Origin: Streptomyces sp. ITFR-16
GTDB taxonomy: Bacteria > Actinomycetota > Actinomycetes > Streptomycetales > Streptomycetaceae
DNA: 64,000 bases
Assembly: GCF_031844705.1 (NCBI RefSeq)
Contig: NZ_CP134609.1
Coordinates: 3,596,001 to 3,660,000 of the forward strand
Direction: 5' to 3'
Shown piece after piece: positions 35,861-45,040 of this stretch. Every line of letters begins with the position of its first letter. The stretch's first letter is position 1. The position numbers and the translations under genes were made by a program. A model generated the notes under the pieces. That model had not been told where the DNA came from. It ran no database searches and saw only the letters and a program-made list of their open reading frames with translations.

Positions 35861-36681
35861 TCAACCGGACTTGAGCGCTCCGCCGGAAGCCCGCTCCGTC
35901 CCGCCGATCTGCCCCCGCGCCCGGATCAGCGCGTCGATCCCGTCCAGCACCCGTTCCAGACCGAACCGGAACTCGTGCTCGGGCGCGTCCGCCGACCACA
36001 CCGGCTCATGGGCCACGAGCCGGGAGAGCGTGGGGTGGCGCACGGGGTCGACCAGCCGGCTCAGCGTATGGGCGTAGCCCTCCATGACCTGCTGGACCGG
36101 GATGCCGCGTGCCGCGACCGCCGCGTCGATGTCGCCGGTCACCAGTGCCTCGTTGCGGACGAAACCGCTGACCAGAAGGATGACGGAGACCTGCTCCCCC
36201 GGGTCGAGACCGGCGCCTTCGAGTGCCTGGAGGCCCTGCTCCCACCACGCGACGGAGTTCGGACTCACGGGTGGCCCGGCGAGGGGGATGCGGAGCATCC
36301 ACAGATGGCGGTGCAGCACCCGCCGCTGCGCCCAGGCCCACTCCCCGAGCGCCTCGCGCCAGCCGGCCCCGTCCGCCAGGGCGGCCGGCGGGGGCGGCGG
36401 CCCCATGGCCGCCTCCCGCATCAGCACGAAGAGCTCGTCCTTGGCGGCCACATACCGGTAGAGGGACATGGTCGACGCCCCGAGGTCCTTGGCCACCCGC
36501 CCCATCGACACCGCGCCGAGCCCCTCGGCCGCGGCCACCGCCACGGCGGCGTCCACGATCCGCTCCAGACTCAGCCCGGGCCTGGGCCCCTTGGCCGACC
36601 GCGCCCGCAGCCCCCACGCGGCCTCGATACTGGCCGGCAGGCCCGTACCCCCCCCCCCGGCGAACCGTTGTCCCGCGCCAC
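35861..36681 (-). CDS. TetR-family regulator interrupted by a frameshift at a G tract
   Basis: The intact frame (to 36556 and beyond) encodes a TetR HTH (AEGLGAVSMGRVAKDLGASTMSLYRYVAAKDEL) and a TetR_C (Tet-like) ligand domain. Upstream codons continue in frame as LPASIEAAWGLRARSAKG and LSLERIVDAAVAVA, the usual N-terminus of this subfamily, but no start codon precedes them in that frame. GTG at 36681 with GGAAGG nine bases upstream gives VARDNGSPG in another frame. The two frames meet at an 11-base run of G on the coding strand (36648-36658). Twelve or nine G would join them into a 273- or 272-residue protein. It is a phase-variable tract, a pseudogene or a sequencing error. A late GTG at 36556 would lack helix 1. 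Confidence 0.75.
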
Positions 36682-36765
36682 CTGAACCCGCCTTCCCCAG
36701 GCGGCCATCCTAGGGATGCGGAGGGCGTGCGCGGTGACGCGCCGGGTGAGGGGACGCGGCCGGCC

Positions 36766-37554
36766 TCAGGCCGGACCGGACGCCGACGCCTCGACCTCGT
36801 CGGCCAGGGCTTCGATGGAGTCCACCACGGGCCAGGCACCGGCGTCCGTCAGGGTCTTCCGCCCCCACGGCTCCCGGTGATAGCCGATGAACGGCATGCC
36901 GGCCGCGTCCGCCGCACCGAGGTCGGCCAGGGAGTCACCGATCAGCACATGGCCGGTGACGTCGGTCCCCGTACCGGTGACGACCTCGTTCAGGGCCCAC
37001 GGGTCCGGCTTCATGCGCCGTACCTCCGCATCGCACCGCCCGATCACGGGCCGGCCCGCGAAGTACCGCTCCAGCGAGGCGCGTTCCAGGTATCTGCGCA
37101 CCGCGTCCGCGTGGTTGTTGGAGGCGACGGCGAGCCCGCGGCCCCGTCCGTGCCAGGCCCTGATCAGGCGATCCGCGCCGGGGGTCGGCGTCGCGTGCTC
37201 AGCGGCCTTCAGCTCGCGGGCGGTCAGCGCGTGACGCATCTCCGCCACGGCGGCCCGCAGTCGGTCCGAGGCGCCAGGTGCACTCGCCCGGTGCGCGTAC
37301 AGCCTGAACACGGCGTGCGGATCGGGGCTGTCGCGCGCCTCCACCGGTACGGGACCGTGCTGCGCCGCAATGCCGAGCAGTTCCTCGGCGATCAGGGGAG
37401 CCTCGTTCTCCCCCGCCCCGTCCTCGCCGACGAAGAGCTGGGCCATGGGCCCGTCGAAGTCCCACACGAGGCACCGCGCACGCGCGAGCAGGTCCACCGC
37501 ACGCCGGACGGCTGCGGATTCGGGATGTGCGGGGGCCGTCACCGGATACAACAC
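36766..37554 (-). CDS. HAD-superfamily hydrolase
   Basis: 262 residues. HAD motif I in CLVWDFDGPMAQLF, motif II in LAVASNNHADAV, motif III in RRMKPDPWALNEV, and motif IV in VLIGDSLADLGAADAAG. A cap domain of helices lies between I and II. Probably a phosphatase of the phosphoglycolate type, substrate unknown. The start GTG at 37554 follows the GntR stop by two bases, so the two are coupled. It is linked to the GntR gene and the small membrane protein in what looks like an accessory unit. Confidence 0.85.
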   Translation of the reverse strand: MLYPVTAPAHPESAAVRRAVDLLARARCLVWDFDGPMAQLFVGEDGAGENEAPLIAEELLGIAAQHGPVPVEARDSPDPHAVFRLYAHRASAPGASDRLRAAVAEMRHALTARELKAAEHATPTPGADRLIRAWHGRGRGLAVASNNHADAVRRYLERASLERYFAGRPVIGRCDAEVRRMKPDPWALNEVVTGTGTDVTGHVLIGDSLADLGAADAAGMPFIGYHREPWGRKTLTDAGAWPVVDSIEALADEVEASASGPA

Positions 37555-37556
37555 GA

Positions 37557-38519
37557 TCAGAGATCCACCCTCGTGGCCAGGTACTTCCAGTTCGAGTCGA
37601 AGAACGCCTGGCACTGCTGCACGACACCGCGTCCCGCCTCGGCCCTGTCCGCCGAGGCCCGGTACGGGAAGAGGGTGGCTCCCGTGCCGTACGCGTCGTA
37701 GATCCCGACTTCCTCTCCGTCCGGCGGGAGCTGGATGGTGCCCACGTCCGGTACGTAGAAGCCCTGCAGTGCCAGTCGGCGGTTCAGAATGTACAGCTTC
37801 ACCTGGGGCGCGAACGGCACCACTCGCACCTCCACCTCGACTTCCGGTGGAGGGCTGCAGCGCCGCAGTTCGAACAGCGCTTCCCTGAGCATCGTCGCGT
37901 GGCTCTGCAGGATCGCCTTGAGCCGCCGGCGGACCCGGGGTTCGTCGACGCCGTCGATCCGGCGGGGTATCGCCAGACCTGGTGCGTCGCAGTCCGGCAG
38001 CATCAGCCGGGCCTTGATGCTGCGGGGCGGCGGGATCCTGCCCTCCAGGATCCCGTCCTTGAGGTCCGACACCCGCTTGGCCAGGGACTCCGTGGTCATC
38101 GAGAAGACGTCGAGGGTCACTTCGGGTGCTTCGAACGCCTCGGCCAGATAGGGCTTGAGCATCACCGGCGTGACACCCTCCGACTCCACCGCCCAGGTGT
38201 CGTCGGCGTCGCCGCCCGCCCCCTCGCCCTCGCCCTCGGCGGAGCCCGTGCCCCGGGGCCCGAGCGGGCCGTCCTGCGTGCCTCCCCGCACAAAGGTCCC
38301 GCTGCCCTGCCGGGTGACGATGAGTCCGTCCCTGCGCAGCCTCTTCAGCGCCTCGTTGATCGTGGCGAGAGAGACGCCGAAGCGGTCGGCGAGCCGGGCC
38401 CGCGTCGGGAGGCGGTCGCCGGGACCCCACTCCTCGCGGTTGATGTCCTTGCGCAGCTCGTCCGCGACGCGCTGGTAGGCGAAGTCACCATCGGGCGAGC
38501 CATGCTCACTATTCGTCAC
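37557..38519 (-). CDS. GntR-family transcription regulator
   Basis: 320 residues from GTG 38519. The winged HTH covers about 15-80 (FAYQRVADELRKDINREEWGPGDRLPTRARLADRFGVSLATINEALKRLRRDGLIVTRQGSGTFV). A Gly/Glu-rich linker follows, then an effector region of about 200 residues that I do not match to FadR, HutC or YtrA types. Upstream, CAACCATACAA occurs at 38524-38534 and again at 38613-38623, likely operators. Regulators of this kind are common in Streptomyces integrative elements. Confidence 0.85.
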   Translation of the reverse strand: MTNSEHGSPDGDFAYQRVADELRKDINREEWGPGDRLPTRARLADRFGVSLATINEALKRLRRDGLIVTRQGSGTFVRGGTQDGPLGPRGTGSAEGEGEGAGGDADDTWAVESEGVTPVMLKPYLAEAFEAPEVTLDVFSMTTESLAKRVSDLKDGILEGRIPPPRSIKARLMLPDCDAPGLAIPRRIDGVDEPRVRRRLKAILQSHATMLREALFELRRCSPPPEVEVEVRVVPFAPQVKLYILNRRLALQGFYVPDVGTIQLPPDGEEVGIYDAYGTGATLFPYRASADRAEAGRGVVQQCQAFFDSNWKYLATRVDL

Positions 38520-38777
38520 ATGACAACCATACAACTTGTCGCCATACAGCTGACTTTGGAGTAGGCAACCAGGTAAATCACATAATCTTCACTGCACTTA
38601 GCCCACCCCATGCAACCATACAAGTTTACGACTACTCATCCGTAGGGAAACCTACAGTCAAGCCAACCAGTCAAATCGAAGAAGTTGATCGGTTGTTAGG
38701 AGCAGACAGGCAGCGTCCCTCTCGGCACAACGGAGTGCGAGCACCGACGCCCCTTCACCACCGGAGGAGTGATCGTC
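38520..38777. promoter_or_regulatory. AT-richer divergent regulatory region with repeats
   Basis: 258 bases between the GntR gene and the 55-residue membrane protein, lower in GC than the rest. It holds the direct repeat CAACCATACAA (38524-38534, 38613-38623), a related GCCATACAG at 38541, and the hairpin GTAGG-GAAA-CCTAC (38642-38655). Likely GntR-controlled divergent promoters. Confidence 0.6.
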
Positions 38778-38945
38778 ATGCCATTCGTCGCGCTGGGGAT
38801 CGAGCAGCTCGTGCAGTGGAAGTACGGGCTGATGGGGGCGGTGGGCTTCACTCTGCTGTCGTTCGGCCTGAAGGCGGGCAGCCACAACTGCGTCTGCGCC
38901 GGTGCCCTGATCCTGGCCCTGCTCCTCGTCCCGGGCGACGACTGA
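38778..38945 (+). CDS. Small hydrophobic membrane protein
   Basis: 55 residues. A strong GGAGGAG lies nine bases before the ATG. One or two helices: YGLMGAVGFTLLSFGLKAG and VCAGALILALLLVPGDD, with a HNCVC pair between them. No family recognised. Small membrane proteins like this are carried by Streptomyces mobile elements (spread proteins), but that is only an analogy. Divergent from GntR-HAD. Confidence 0.7.
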   Translation: MPFVALGIEQLVQWKYGLMGAVGFTLLSFGLKAGSHNCVCAGALILALLLVPGDD

Positions 38946-38981
38946 CCGCCGAAACACTCACGCGCCCTCGGCCACGCCCCC

Positions 38982-40235
38982 TCAGAACACATCCGGGCAC
39001 CAGGCCCTGCGTCCCGCCCGGAACACCGCGTCCGCCGACTCTGCCGCGCCCGGGGTCAGTTCCTCGACGCGGTCCAGGGCGGCCAGCCGGCTCGCCGGCT
39101 CGTCGCCGAGGTAGAGCGTGCCCAGCTCCCTGATGTCCAGGGCGAGATCGGGCGAGCGGGTCGTGGGGGTGCAGGTGGCGCCGTCCGGGGTGGCGTCCAG
39201 GTGGAAGCGGCCCGACGCCAGGCCCGCCCGGTCGTGGATGTCCAGGACCAGGGAGCCGGGGACCGCGTAGGTGCGGGCCTCCAGGGCCCGGACGACGTCC
39301 AGGACACGGACCCACAGGAAGTCCGCCTGGGTCACCACGCGGGCCGCGCGCGGGTCCGGGAGGAGCAGGGGGAGCAGGTCGTCGGGGGCGCGGTGGCCGG
39401 TGCGGATCGTGGTGATCCAGTCGACCGAGCACAGGAAGTGCCACAGTGCCCGCTCCGCTGCCGGGGTCACCGCGATCAGGCTGCGGACCGTCGCCCGGTT
39501 CAGCGGCTGCTTGGCGTCGCCCCAGTGGTCGTCGGCGCGGTAGACGAGCATCCCGTCCACAGTGCCGTCGGCGCTGCGGTGGACTGCGTAGAAGGGCTCG
39601 GTCCAGTGGTCGTTCGGGAAGGCCACCTCGCCGGTGGTGAGGTCCCACCAGCGTTGGCCGCGGCTCACCGCCCCGTGCTGCCGGGCGCGCAGCCGGTCGT
39701 GGAGCGCCGGGCCCAGCTTGCGTACCTCCGCGGCGTCCACCAGGTCGATCCGGCCGCCGTCCTCGGCCGAAGGGACCGGCCGGTGCGGGTCCAGGCCCGC
39801 GCGCGGGACGTCGATCTCCCACTCCGTGGTCCAGGCCGCCGGGCCGAAGCCGTACCGCCCGTAGATCGGGTACTCCGCCGCGATCAGCGTGGCGGCCACG
39901 TCGCCGCGCTCCTTGGCCGCCGCCAGGTCCGTGGCCATCATCCGCGAGAGCAGCCCGCGCCGGCGGTGGGTGGGCGAGACCGTCACGTTGGTGACCGCGT
40001 CCGTGGGGATCGTGGCGCCGCCGACGACCGTCAGCTCCTGCGCGAACGAACGGAACGTCGCCACGCACCGCCCCGCGTCGAACACCCCCTGCACACGCGC
40101 CAGGTCCAGATACGGCAGCCGGCCCGCCACCTCCTCGTCCGACGGCGTCGGCGCCCGCAGGAAACCGGTGTTCAGGGCGCGGAGCCAGTCGTGGAGCTCG
40201 GATTCGGCGACGGTACGGACATCGAGGCTGGTCAT
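38982..40235 (-). CDS. Eis-type GNAT N-acetyltransferase with SCP2-like C-domain
   Basis: 417 residues. The N-terminal GNAT domain has the acetyl-CoA loop [17 protein letters not shown] and the conserved Tyr in [15 protein letters not shown] second GNAT-like half and a C-terminal sterol-carrier-like domain follow. The protein ends in Phe, whose carboxylate is the catalytic base in Eis. Eis homologues acetylate lysines, polyamines or aminoglycosides at several positions. The ATG at 40235 has a TAGCGT box (40243-40248) seven bases upstream, probably leaderless. Confidence 0.9.
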   Translation of the reverse strand: MTSLDVRTVAESELHDWLRALNTGFLRAPTPSDEEVAGRLPYLDLARVQGVFDAGRCVATFRSFAQELTVVGGATIPTDAVTNVTVSPTHRRRGLLSRMMATDLAAAKERGDVAATLIAAEYPIYGRYGFGPAAWTTEWEIDVPRAGLDPHRPVPSAEDGGRIDLVDAAEVRKLGPALHDRLRARQHGAVSRGQRWWDLTTGEVAFPNDHWTEPFYAVHRSADGTVDGMLVYRADDHWGDAKQPLNRATVRSLIAVTPAAERALWHFLCSVDWITTIRTGHRAPDDLLPLLLPDPRAARVVTQADFLWVRVLDVVRALEARTYAVPGSLVLDIHDRAGLASGRFHLDATPDGATCTPTTRSPDLALDIRELGTLYLGDEPASRLAALDRVEELTPGAAESADAVFRAGRRAWCPDVF

Positions 40236-40320
40236 ACGCTCCACGCTAGGCAGGGAGGATACGGTTGTCGCCCGGTTTTCCCGGGTGCTCTCACGGGCGT
40301 GCGGGCGGTCGCCGCGCCGG

Positions 40321-41304
40321 TCAGAACGCCGCCCGGATCTCGCCGACCTCCGCGCTCCCGCCCAGCAGCGGCGCCCGGCCGATCCGCGCCACCACCGGCT
40401 CGTCGACGCCCAGCAGCCCCAGCGCGCGGGCCAGGACCGGGCCGAGCGCCCGCGTCGAGCCGTCGTCGATCTTGAAGGCCAGGGCCCGGCCGTCCGCCAG
40501 CGCCACCGCCTGGACCGCCTCCGCGCCCATCTTGGACAGCGTGCCGGGCACCTCGCGCATCAGCCAGGTGTCGGGGCGCCGCGTCCCCGCCACGTACTCG
40601 GGATGCGCGCGCATCGCGTCCGCCACCCGGCGCTCGGCGCTGCCCTGCTCCGCCGTGACGAACGTACGGAACGCGCGCGCCAGGCCCACCAGCGAGATCG
40701 CCATCAGCGGCGCCCCGCAGCCGTCCGTGCCGACCGCCGCGACCGGCTCGCCCGCCGCCTCCTCGACGACCCGGTGGACCAGCTGCTGGAGCGGGTGCGC
40801 CGGGTCGAGATAGGTGGCCGGGTCCCAGCCGTTGCGCACACAGACCGCGAGCATCGCCGCGTGCTTGCCCGAGCAGTTCATCGTGATCCGCTCCCGCACG
40901 CCCCCGGCGGCGAGATACGTCTCCGCCTCCACCGGGTCCAGCGGCAGATCGGCCGGGGTCTGCAGATCGTCGGGCGACAGTCCGTGCTCGCCGAGCATCC
41001 TGCGTACGAGATCGAGGTGGAAGCCCTCGCCGGAGTGGCTCGCGGCGGCCAGCGCCAGCCGCTCACCCGACAGGTCGAGACCGGCCCGCAGCACGGCGGC
41101 CGCCTGCATCGGCTTGTTGGAGGAGCGCGGGAAGACCGGCGCCGCCGGCTCGCCCAGGGCCAGCTCCACGCTGCCGTCGGCGGCCAGCACGACCAGCGAG
41201 CCCCGGTGGTGGCCCTCGGTGAAACCGGACCGGACGACCTCGGCCAGCACGGGCAGGCCGGGGGCCGGGTCGGATATGGCGGACGGGGCGGCGCTGGAGG
41301 TCAT
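40321..41304 (-). CDS. Asparaginase (Rhizobium-type, AnsA/asparaginase II family)
   Basis: 327 residues of the PF06089 family, unrelated to E. coli AnsB. Conserved stretches are [39 protein letters not shown] and VGTDGCGAP, which supply the Ser/Lys and Cys residues of the active site and zinc site in characterised members. It would release ammonia from asparagine. GGAAGG lies before the ATG. glnR, the nitrogen regulator, is about 10 kb away. Confidence 0.88.
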   Translation of the reverse strand: MTSSAAPSAISDPAPGLPVLAEVVRSGFTEGHHRGSLVVLAADGSVELALGEPAAPVFPRSSNKPMQAAAVLRAGLDLSGERLALAAASHSGEGFHLDLVRRMLGEHGLSPDDLQTPADLPLDPVEAETYLAAGGVRERITMNCSGKHAAMLAVCVRNGWDPATYLDPAHPLQQLVHRVVEEAAGEPVAAVGTDGCGAPLMAISLVGLARAFRTFVTAEQGSAERRVADAMRAHPEYVAGTRRPDTWLMREVPGTLSKMGAEAVQAVALADGRALAFKIDDGSTRALGPVLARALGLLGVDEPVVARIGRAPLLGGSAEVGEIRAAF

Positions 41305-41340
41305 GGTGGCCTTCCGGGGACGGGCGGGACCCGCCCCCCA

Positions 41341-41400
41341 GGGCCTGTCGACGAACTGGCGTCGCGCGGCGGACGGCAGTTCGACGCCAGCCCCTGAGGA
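41341..41400. repeat. Intergenic palindromic repeat, copy 1
   Basis: Begins GGGCCTGTCGACGAACTG. Contains CTGGCGTCG (41356-41364) pairing with CGACGCCAG (41382-41390) and an overlapping CGAACTG/CAGTTCG pair. It shares the GGGCCTGTC head, CGTCGC core and AGTTCGA block with the element at 53126. It lies between the asparaginase start and the rsiG stop and may act as a terminator for rsiG. Confidence 0.6.
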
Positions 41401-41405
41401 TTGCC

Positions 41406-42038
41406 TCAGGCGAGCAGGTCGTCTACTTGTGCTTCCCCGTCACGGTACCTGCGGGCGATCTCCGCGCTGCAATCGTCGGCCGTCCGCTGGAGGCGGTGCC
41501 GGCGGCGGGAGACCTGCTGCTCGTAGCGGACCAGGCGCCCCATCGCGGTGTGCAGCTCTTCGTCCGTCCGGGCGTCGAGGTCGGAGAGCTCGACCTCGGC
41601 CAGCGTCTCGGCCGCCAGCCGGCGGTACTCGTCGCTGCGCGGCGTGCTCAGCGTGACGTGCCGGGCGGAGGAGCGGTGCAGCGACGGCGCGTCGGCGAGG
41701 ATCTCCGAGAGCCGGTCCACCACCGGGGACTCCGGGTCGCGGCGCCGCGCCAGCTCGGCGCGCAGGATGTCGATCCGGCCCTGCACGAGCCGCCGCACAT
41801 AGCTGAGGTCGGCCTCGTCGCGCTGCGAGTCCCGGCGCAGGGTGCGCAGCTCGGGCAGGCGCAGCGTGCCCAGGTCGGGCCGGGCGGGCCCGTCGGGACC
41901 GTCCTCGCCGTCCTGTCCGGTCCGCTGCACGGGTGGGCGCATGGTGCTCGTACTCGTACTCGTACCGGCACTGCTGTCGACGCCGGGGCGCGCGACCGGC
42001 ACTGCGCCCGGGGACTGCCCGGTTCCATGCGTGCTCAT
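41406..42038 (-). CDS. rsiG: Anti-sigma factor RsiG, c-di-GMP-binding partner of WhiG
   Basis: 210 residues from ATG 42038 (GAGGGG 12 bases upstream). Another ATG lies at 42050. The first 55 residues are disordered. The rest is an antiparallel coiled coil carrying two perfect copies of the E(X)3S(X)2R(X)3Q(X)3D c-di-GMP motif: E75-S79-R82-Q86-D90 and E173-S177-R180-Q184-D188. In S. venezuelae RsiG binds a c-di-GMP dimer and then sequesters sigma-WhiG, which delays sporulation. The motif match makes this call firm even without whiG nearby. Confidence 0.92.
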   Translation of the reverse strand: MSTHGTGQSPGAVPVARPGVDSSAGTSTSTSTMRPPVQRTGQDGEDGPDGPARPDLGTLRLPELRTLRRDSQRDEADLSYVRRLVQGRIDILRAELARRRDPESPVVDRLSEILADAPSLHRSSARHVTLSTPRSDEYRRLAAETLAEVELSDLDARTDEELHTAMGRLVRYEQQVSRRRHRLQRTADDCSAEIARRYRDGEAQVDDLLA

Positions 42039-42155
42039 GCTTGTGTCCATCCCCTCGACCGGTGCGTCGGCACACCGCCTCCCGTGCATGGTGCCACTCC
42101 GAGGGTCTCCATGGAGTTGCTCTGTACCCGTTCAGCCCAAGATAGGTTGGTCTGT

Positions 42156-42605
42156 ATGCGTGCAGTGGTACAGAGGGTGGACGGCGCGGCCGTCACGGTG
42201 GCCGACGCGGGGGACGGGAACGGCGGTTCCTCCGTGGTCGGCGAAATAGTCGGCGAGGGACTGTGTGTGCTGGTGGGAGTCACCCACGAGGACACCCCGG
42301 AGAAGGCGGCGCAGCTGGCCCGCAAGCTCTGGTCGGTCCGCATTCTGGAGGGCGAGAAGTCCTGCTCCGACGTGAATGCACCGCTTCTGGTGATTTCGCA
42401 GTTCACTCTCTACGGGGACGCCCGGAAGGGCCGCAGACCCACGTGGAACGCCGCCGCGCCCGGTGAGGTCGCGGAGCCCCTGGTCGACGAGGTCGTGGCG
42501 CGGCTGCGGGCGCTGGGCGCGCGCGTGGAGACGGGCCGGTTCGGTGCGGACATGCGCGTCTCGCTCACGAACCACGGCCCGTTCACCCTCGTCATCGACG
42601 TCTGA
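42156..42605 (+). CDS. dtd: D-aminoacyl-tRNA deacylase
   Basis: 149 residues. Removes D-amino acids (and Gly from tRNA-Ala) from tRNA. Motifs are [15 protein letters not shown], the [17 protein letters not shown] stretch and the Gly-cisPro motif in [19 protein letters not shown] (42143-42148) ends seven bases before the ATG with no ribosome site, so probably leaderless. The insert GDGNGGSS near residue 18 is a variable loop. Convergent with ygfZ, 15 bases apart. Confidence 0.94.
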   Translation: MRAVVQRVDGAAVTVADAGDGNGGSSVVGEIVGEGLCVLVGVTHEDTPEKAAQLARKLWSVRILEGEKSCSDVNAPLLVISQFTLYGDARKGRRPTWNAAAPGEVAEPLVDEVVARLRALGARVETGRFGADMRVSLTNHGPFTLVIDV

Positions 42606-42620
42606 TCCGGGCGGGACCCG

Positions 42621-43586
42621 CTACGGCTCGACGACCGTCTCCTGGGCCGCCGCCGTGTCCCCGGCCAGCAGCTCCGCGTCCACCGCCACGTTCCGCTTCA
42701 CCAGCGCCAGGGCGATCGGGCCCAGCTCGTGGTGGCGGGCGGAACTGGTGATGAAGCCCAGCTGGCGCCCCTCGGCGCCGTCCGCGGCGAGCCGGACCGG
42801 GGTGCCGTGGCCGGGCAGCAGCACCTCGCTGCCGTCCAGGTGCAGGAAGACCAGGCGGCGGGGCGGCTTGCCGAGGTTCTGCACCCGGGCCACGGTCTCC
42901 TGGCCCCGGTAGCAGCCCTTCTGGAGGTGGACGGCGGTGCCGATCCAGCCCAGCTCGTGCGGAATGGTGCGGTGGTCGGTCTCGAAGCCGAGGCGCGGCC
43001 GCTGGCCCTCGACGCGCAGCGCCTCGTGGGCCAGCACCCCGACGGCCGGCCCGTTCTGCGCCGCGTACTCCTCCAGAGAGGCCCGGGGCAGGAACAGGTC
43101 GCGGCCGTACGGGGTCTCCCGTACGGCGGTCCCGTCCGGCACCGGGGCGATGGAGCCGGCCGGCAGATGCACGACGGCGAACTCATCGGTGCGGTCGGCG
43201 ACCTCGACCCGGTAGAAGAACTTCATCGACTCCAGATAGGCGATCAGCTTGCTCTGGGTCTCCGGCTCGACGTGCATCCACACCGTCTCGCCGTCGTCGA
43301 CGAGGTACAGGGCGTGCTCGATGTGCCCGTTCGCGGTGAGGATCAGGGCCTCGGTGGCCTGGTTCGGGGCGAGTTCGCTGACGTGCTGGGTGATCAGGAG
43401 GTGCAGCCAGGCCAGCCGGTCGCCGCCGGTGACGGTGACGACGCCTCGGTGCGACAGATCGACGAGACCGGAACCGTCGGCGAGGGCACGCTGCTCGCGG
43501 AACAGGTCGCCGTAGTGCGCGGCGACGCCTTCGTCGCGGCCCTCGGCGGGGACGGCGCCGGGCAGGGACAGCAGGGGGCTCTTCAT
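42621..43586 (-). CDS. ygfZ: Folate-binding YgfZ-family Fe-S cluster assembly protein
   Basis: 321 residues. GcvT-like fold with the YgfZ signature KGCYRGQET, whose Cys is essential in E. coli. It supports folate-dependent maintenance of some Fe-S enzymes. A TACGCT box (43593-43598) ends six bases before the ATG, probably leaderless. It follows nur on the same strand, 43 bases after the nur stop. Confidence 0.92.
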   Translation of the reverse strand: MKSPLLSLPGAVPAEGRDEGVAAHYGDLFREQRALADGSGLVDLSHRGVVTVTGGDRLAWLHLLITQHVSELAPNQATEALILTANGHIEHALYLVDDGETVWMHVEPETQSKLIAYLESMKFFYRVEVADRTDEFAVVHLPAGSIAPVPDGTAVRETPYGRDLFLPRASLEEYAAQNGPAVGVLAHEALRVEGQRPRLGFETDHRTIPHELGWIGTAVHLQKGCYRGQETVARVQNLGKPPRRLVFLHLDGSEVLLPGHGTPVRLAADGAEGRQLGFITSSARHHELGPIALALVKRNVAVDAELLAGDTAAAQETVVEP

Positions 43587-43629
43587 GCGACCAGCGTACG
43601 ACTCGATTTCCCGATCGCAGACGTGACCG

Positions 43630-44094
43630 CTAGGACGTACCCGCCGCAGTCCCCGTGGTCCCCTTGGTCCCCGCCGCCTTCGCCGTGCAGTCGGCGCAGC
43701 GGCCGAAGATCGCGAAGTGCTTCATATCCGTCTCGAAGCCGAACGTCTCGCGCAGCTTCTCGGTGAACTCGGCGACGACCCCGACGTCGGCCTCGATCAC
43801 GTTCGTGCAGTCCCGGCAGACCAGGTGGATGTGGTGGTGCCGGTCGGCCAGGTGGTACGTCGGGGCGCCGTGGCCCAGATGGGCGTGGCTGACCAGCTCC
43901 AGCTCCTCCAGGAGCTCCAGGGTCCGGTAGACCGTCGAGATGTTCACCCCGGACGCGGTCCGGCGCACCTCGGACAGGATGTCGTCGGGCGTCGCGTGCT
44001 CCAGCGTGTCGACGGCCTCCAGGACGAGCTGACGCTGCGGCGTCAGCCGGTAACCACGCTGCCGAAGATCGGCCTTCCAGTCGGTGCTCACCAC
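43630..44094 (-). CDS. nur: Fur-family nickel-responsive regulator Nur
   Basis: 154 residues. N-terminal winged helix (ADLRQRGYRLTPQRQLVLEAV, then GVNISTVYRTLELLEEL), then the dimer domain with the His-rich metal site HLADRHHHIHLVCRDC and a second CXXC (FGRCADC) for structural zinc. The sequence and gene order match Nur of S. coelicolor (SCO4179 as I recall), which represses nickel uptake and controls sodF/sodN. GTG 44094 has TACACT (44102-44107) seven bases upstream. The next codon is also GTG. Confidence 0.9.
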   Translation of the reverse strand: MVSTDWKADLRQRGYRLTPQRQLVLEAVDTLEHATPDDILSEVRRTASGVNISTVYRTLELLEELELVSHAHLGHGAPTYHLADRHHHIHLVCRDCTNVIEADVGVVAEFTEKLRETFGFETDMKHFAIFGRCADCTAKAAGTKGTTGTAAGTS

Positions 44095-44180
44095 AGGCTC
44101 CAGTGTAGGACCGGGCGGGACCGGGTTCCCCGGACTGCTCGAAGCCGGACCGCTCGCCGGCCGAGGCCGGGCTGCCGGGA

Positions 44181-44756
44181 CTACTTGAAGAACGCGATGC
44201 CGTCGTCCGGCAGGTCGTCGCCGAGGCTCTTCGCCATGGCCTCGACCTCTTCCGGGGTGACGACCTTCTTCAGGTGCGCCGACATGTACGGCCGCAGCTC
44301 GACCTCGGGGGTGGCCTTCTCGCCGACCCACATGAGGTCGCTCTTCACATAGCCGTAGAGCCGCTTGCCCCCGCTGTACGGGCCGGAGGCCGCCGTCCGG
44401 GCCACCGCGTCGGTGACCAGGTCGATCTGCGGCTTCTGGTCGGCCAGCTCGCCGTACCAGATCTCGATGACGCCCTGGTCGCGGGCCATGACGACCTCGA
44501 CCTTGCGGTCCTTGTCGATGCGCCAGTACCCGGTCTCGGACTCCAGCGGGCCCACCTTGTTGCCGTCGGCGTCGAGGATCCAGGAGTGCGAGACGTACTC
44601 CAGGAAGTCCCGGCCGTCGTGGCTGAAGGTGACCTCCTGGCCGAAGTTGCACTTCTCGGCACCGGGGAAGTCGGACACGCCCGCGCCCGCCCAGTTGCCC
44701 AGGAGGAAGGCCAGCGGGACGAGGTCCGGGTGAAGGTCGGACGGAATCTCGATCAT
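44181..44756 (-). CDS. Nitrobindin-like heme-binding beta-barrel protein (UPF0678/FABP-like)
   Basis: 191 residues. A ten-stranded barrel opened by the signature GNWAGAGV (GxWxGxG) at about 20. The proximal heme His is probably in the YMSAHLKK stretch near the C-terminus. Characterised nitrobindins convert peroxynitrite to nitrate. Start ATG 44756. No strong ribosome site is seen. Confidence 0.9.
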   Translation of the reverse strand: MIEIPSDLHPDLVPLAFLLGNWAGAGVSDFPGAEKCNFGQEVTFSHDGRDFLEYVSHSWILDADGNKVGPLESETGYWRIDKDRKVEVVMARDQGVIEIWYGELADQKPQIDLVTDAVARTAASGPYSGGKRLYGYVKSDLMWVGEKATPEVELRPYMSAHLKKVVTPEEVEAMAKSLGDDLPDDGIAFFK

Positions 44757-44819
44757 GAGCGGCTCAGTCGATCTGTGAGGCGGGAGGCGGGGACGCCGGG
44801 AACGGTGGGGAGGCCGGGA

Positions 44820-44921
44820 TCAGCGCTGGCCCTGGTACAGCTTCTTCACGGTCACACCGGCGAAGGCGAGAACGCCGACACAGACGAGGACCAGCAGGGC
44901 GGAGAAGAATGCCTCAAGCAC
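44820..44921 (-). CDS. 33-residue membrane miniprotein
   Basis: GTG start with AAGGAG six bases upstream. One helix covers most of the protein (FFSALLVLVCVGVLAFAGVTV), then the basic tail KKLYQGQR. It is too short for most gene callers. The good ribosome site and clean N-out/basic-in layout argue that it is real. Function unknown. Confidence 0.7.
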   Translation of the reverse strand: MLEAFFSALLVLVCVGVLAFAGVTVKKLYQGQR

Positions 44922-45040
44922 GGGAGCTCCTTGAACGAGCGGTATGACGGCAGTACGGGGCCGGTTCCCAGCCTAATGGGTGGGCAGCGGCCCCGCCGGT
45001 CCGGGGTTTGCGGCGGGGCGCCGGGATTACAGTGCTGCCC

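Noticed and set aside
41427..42155. Open frame in front of dtd
   Set aside because: It runs antisense to rsiG, which has both signature motifs. Dtd starts at MRAVVQRV (42156).
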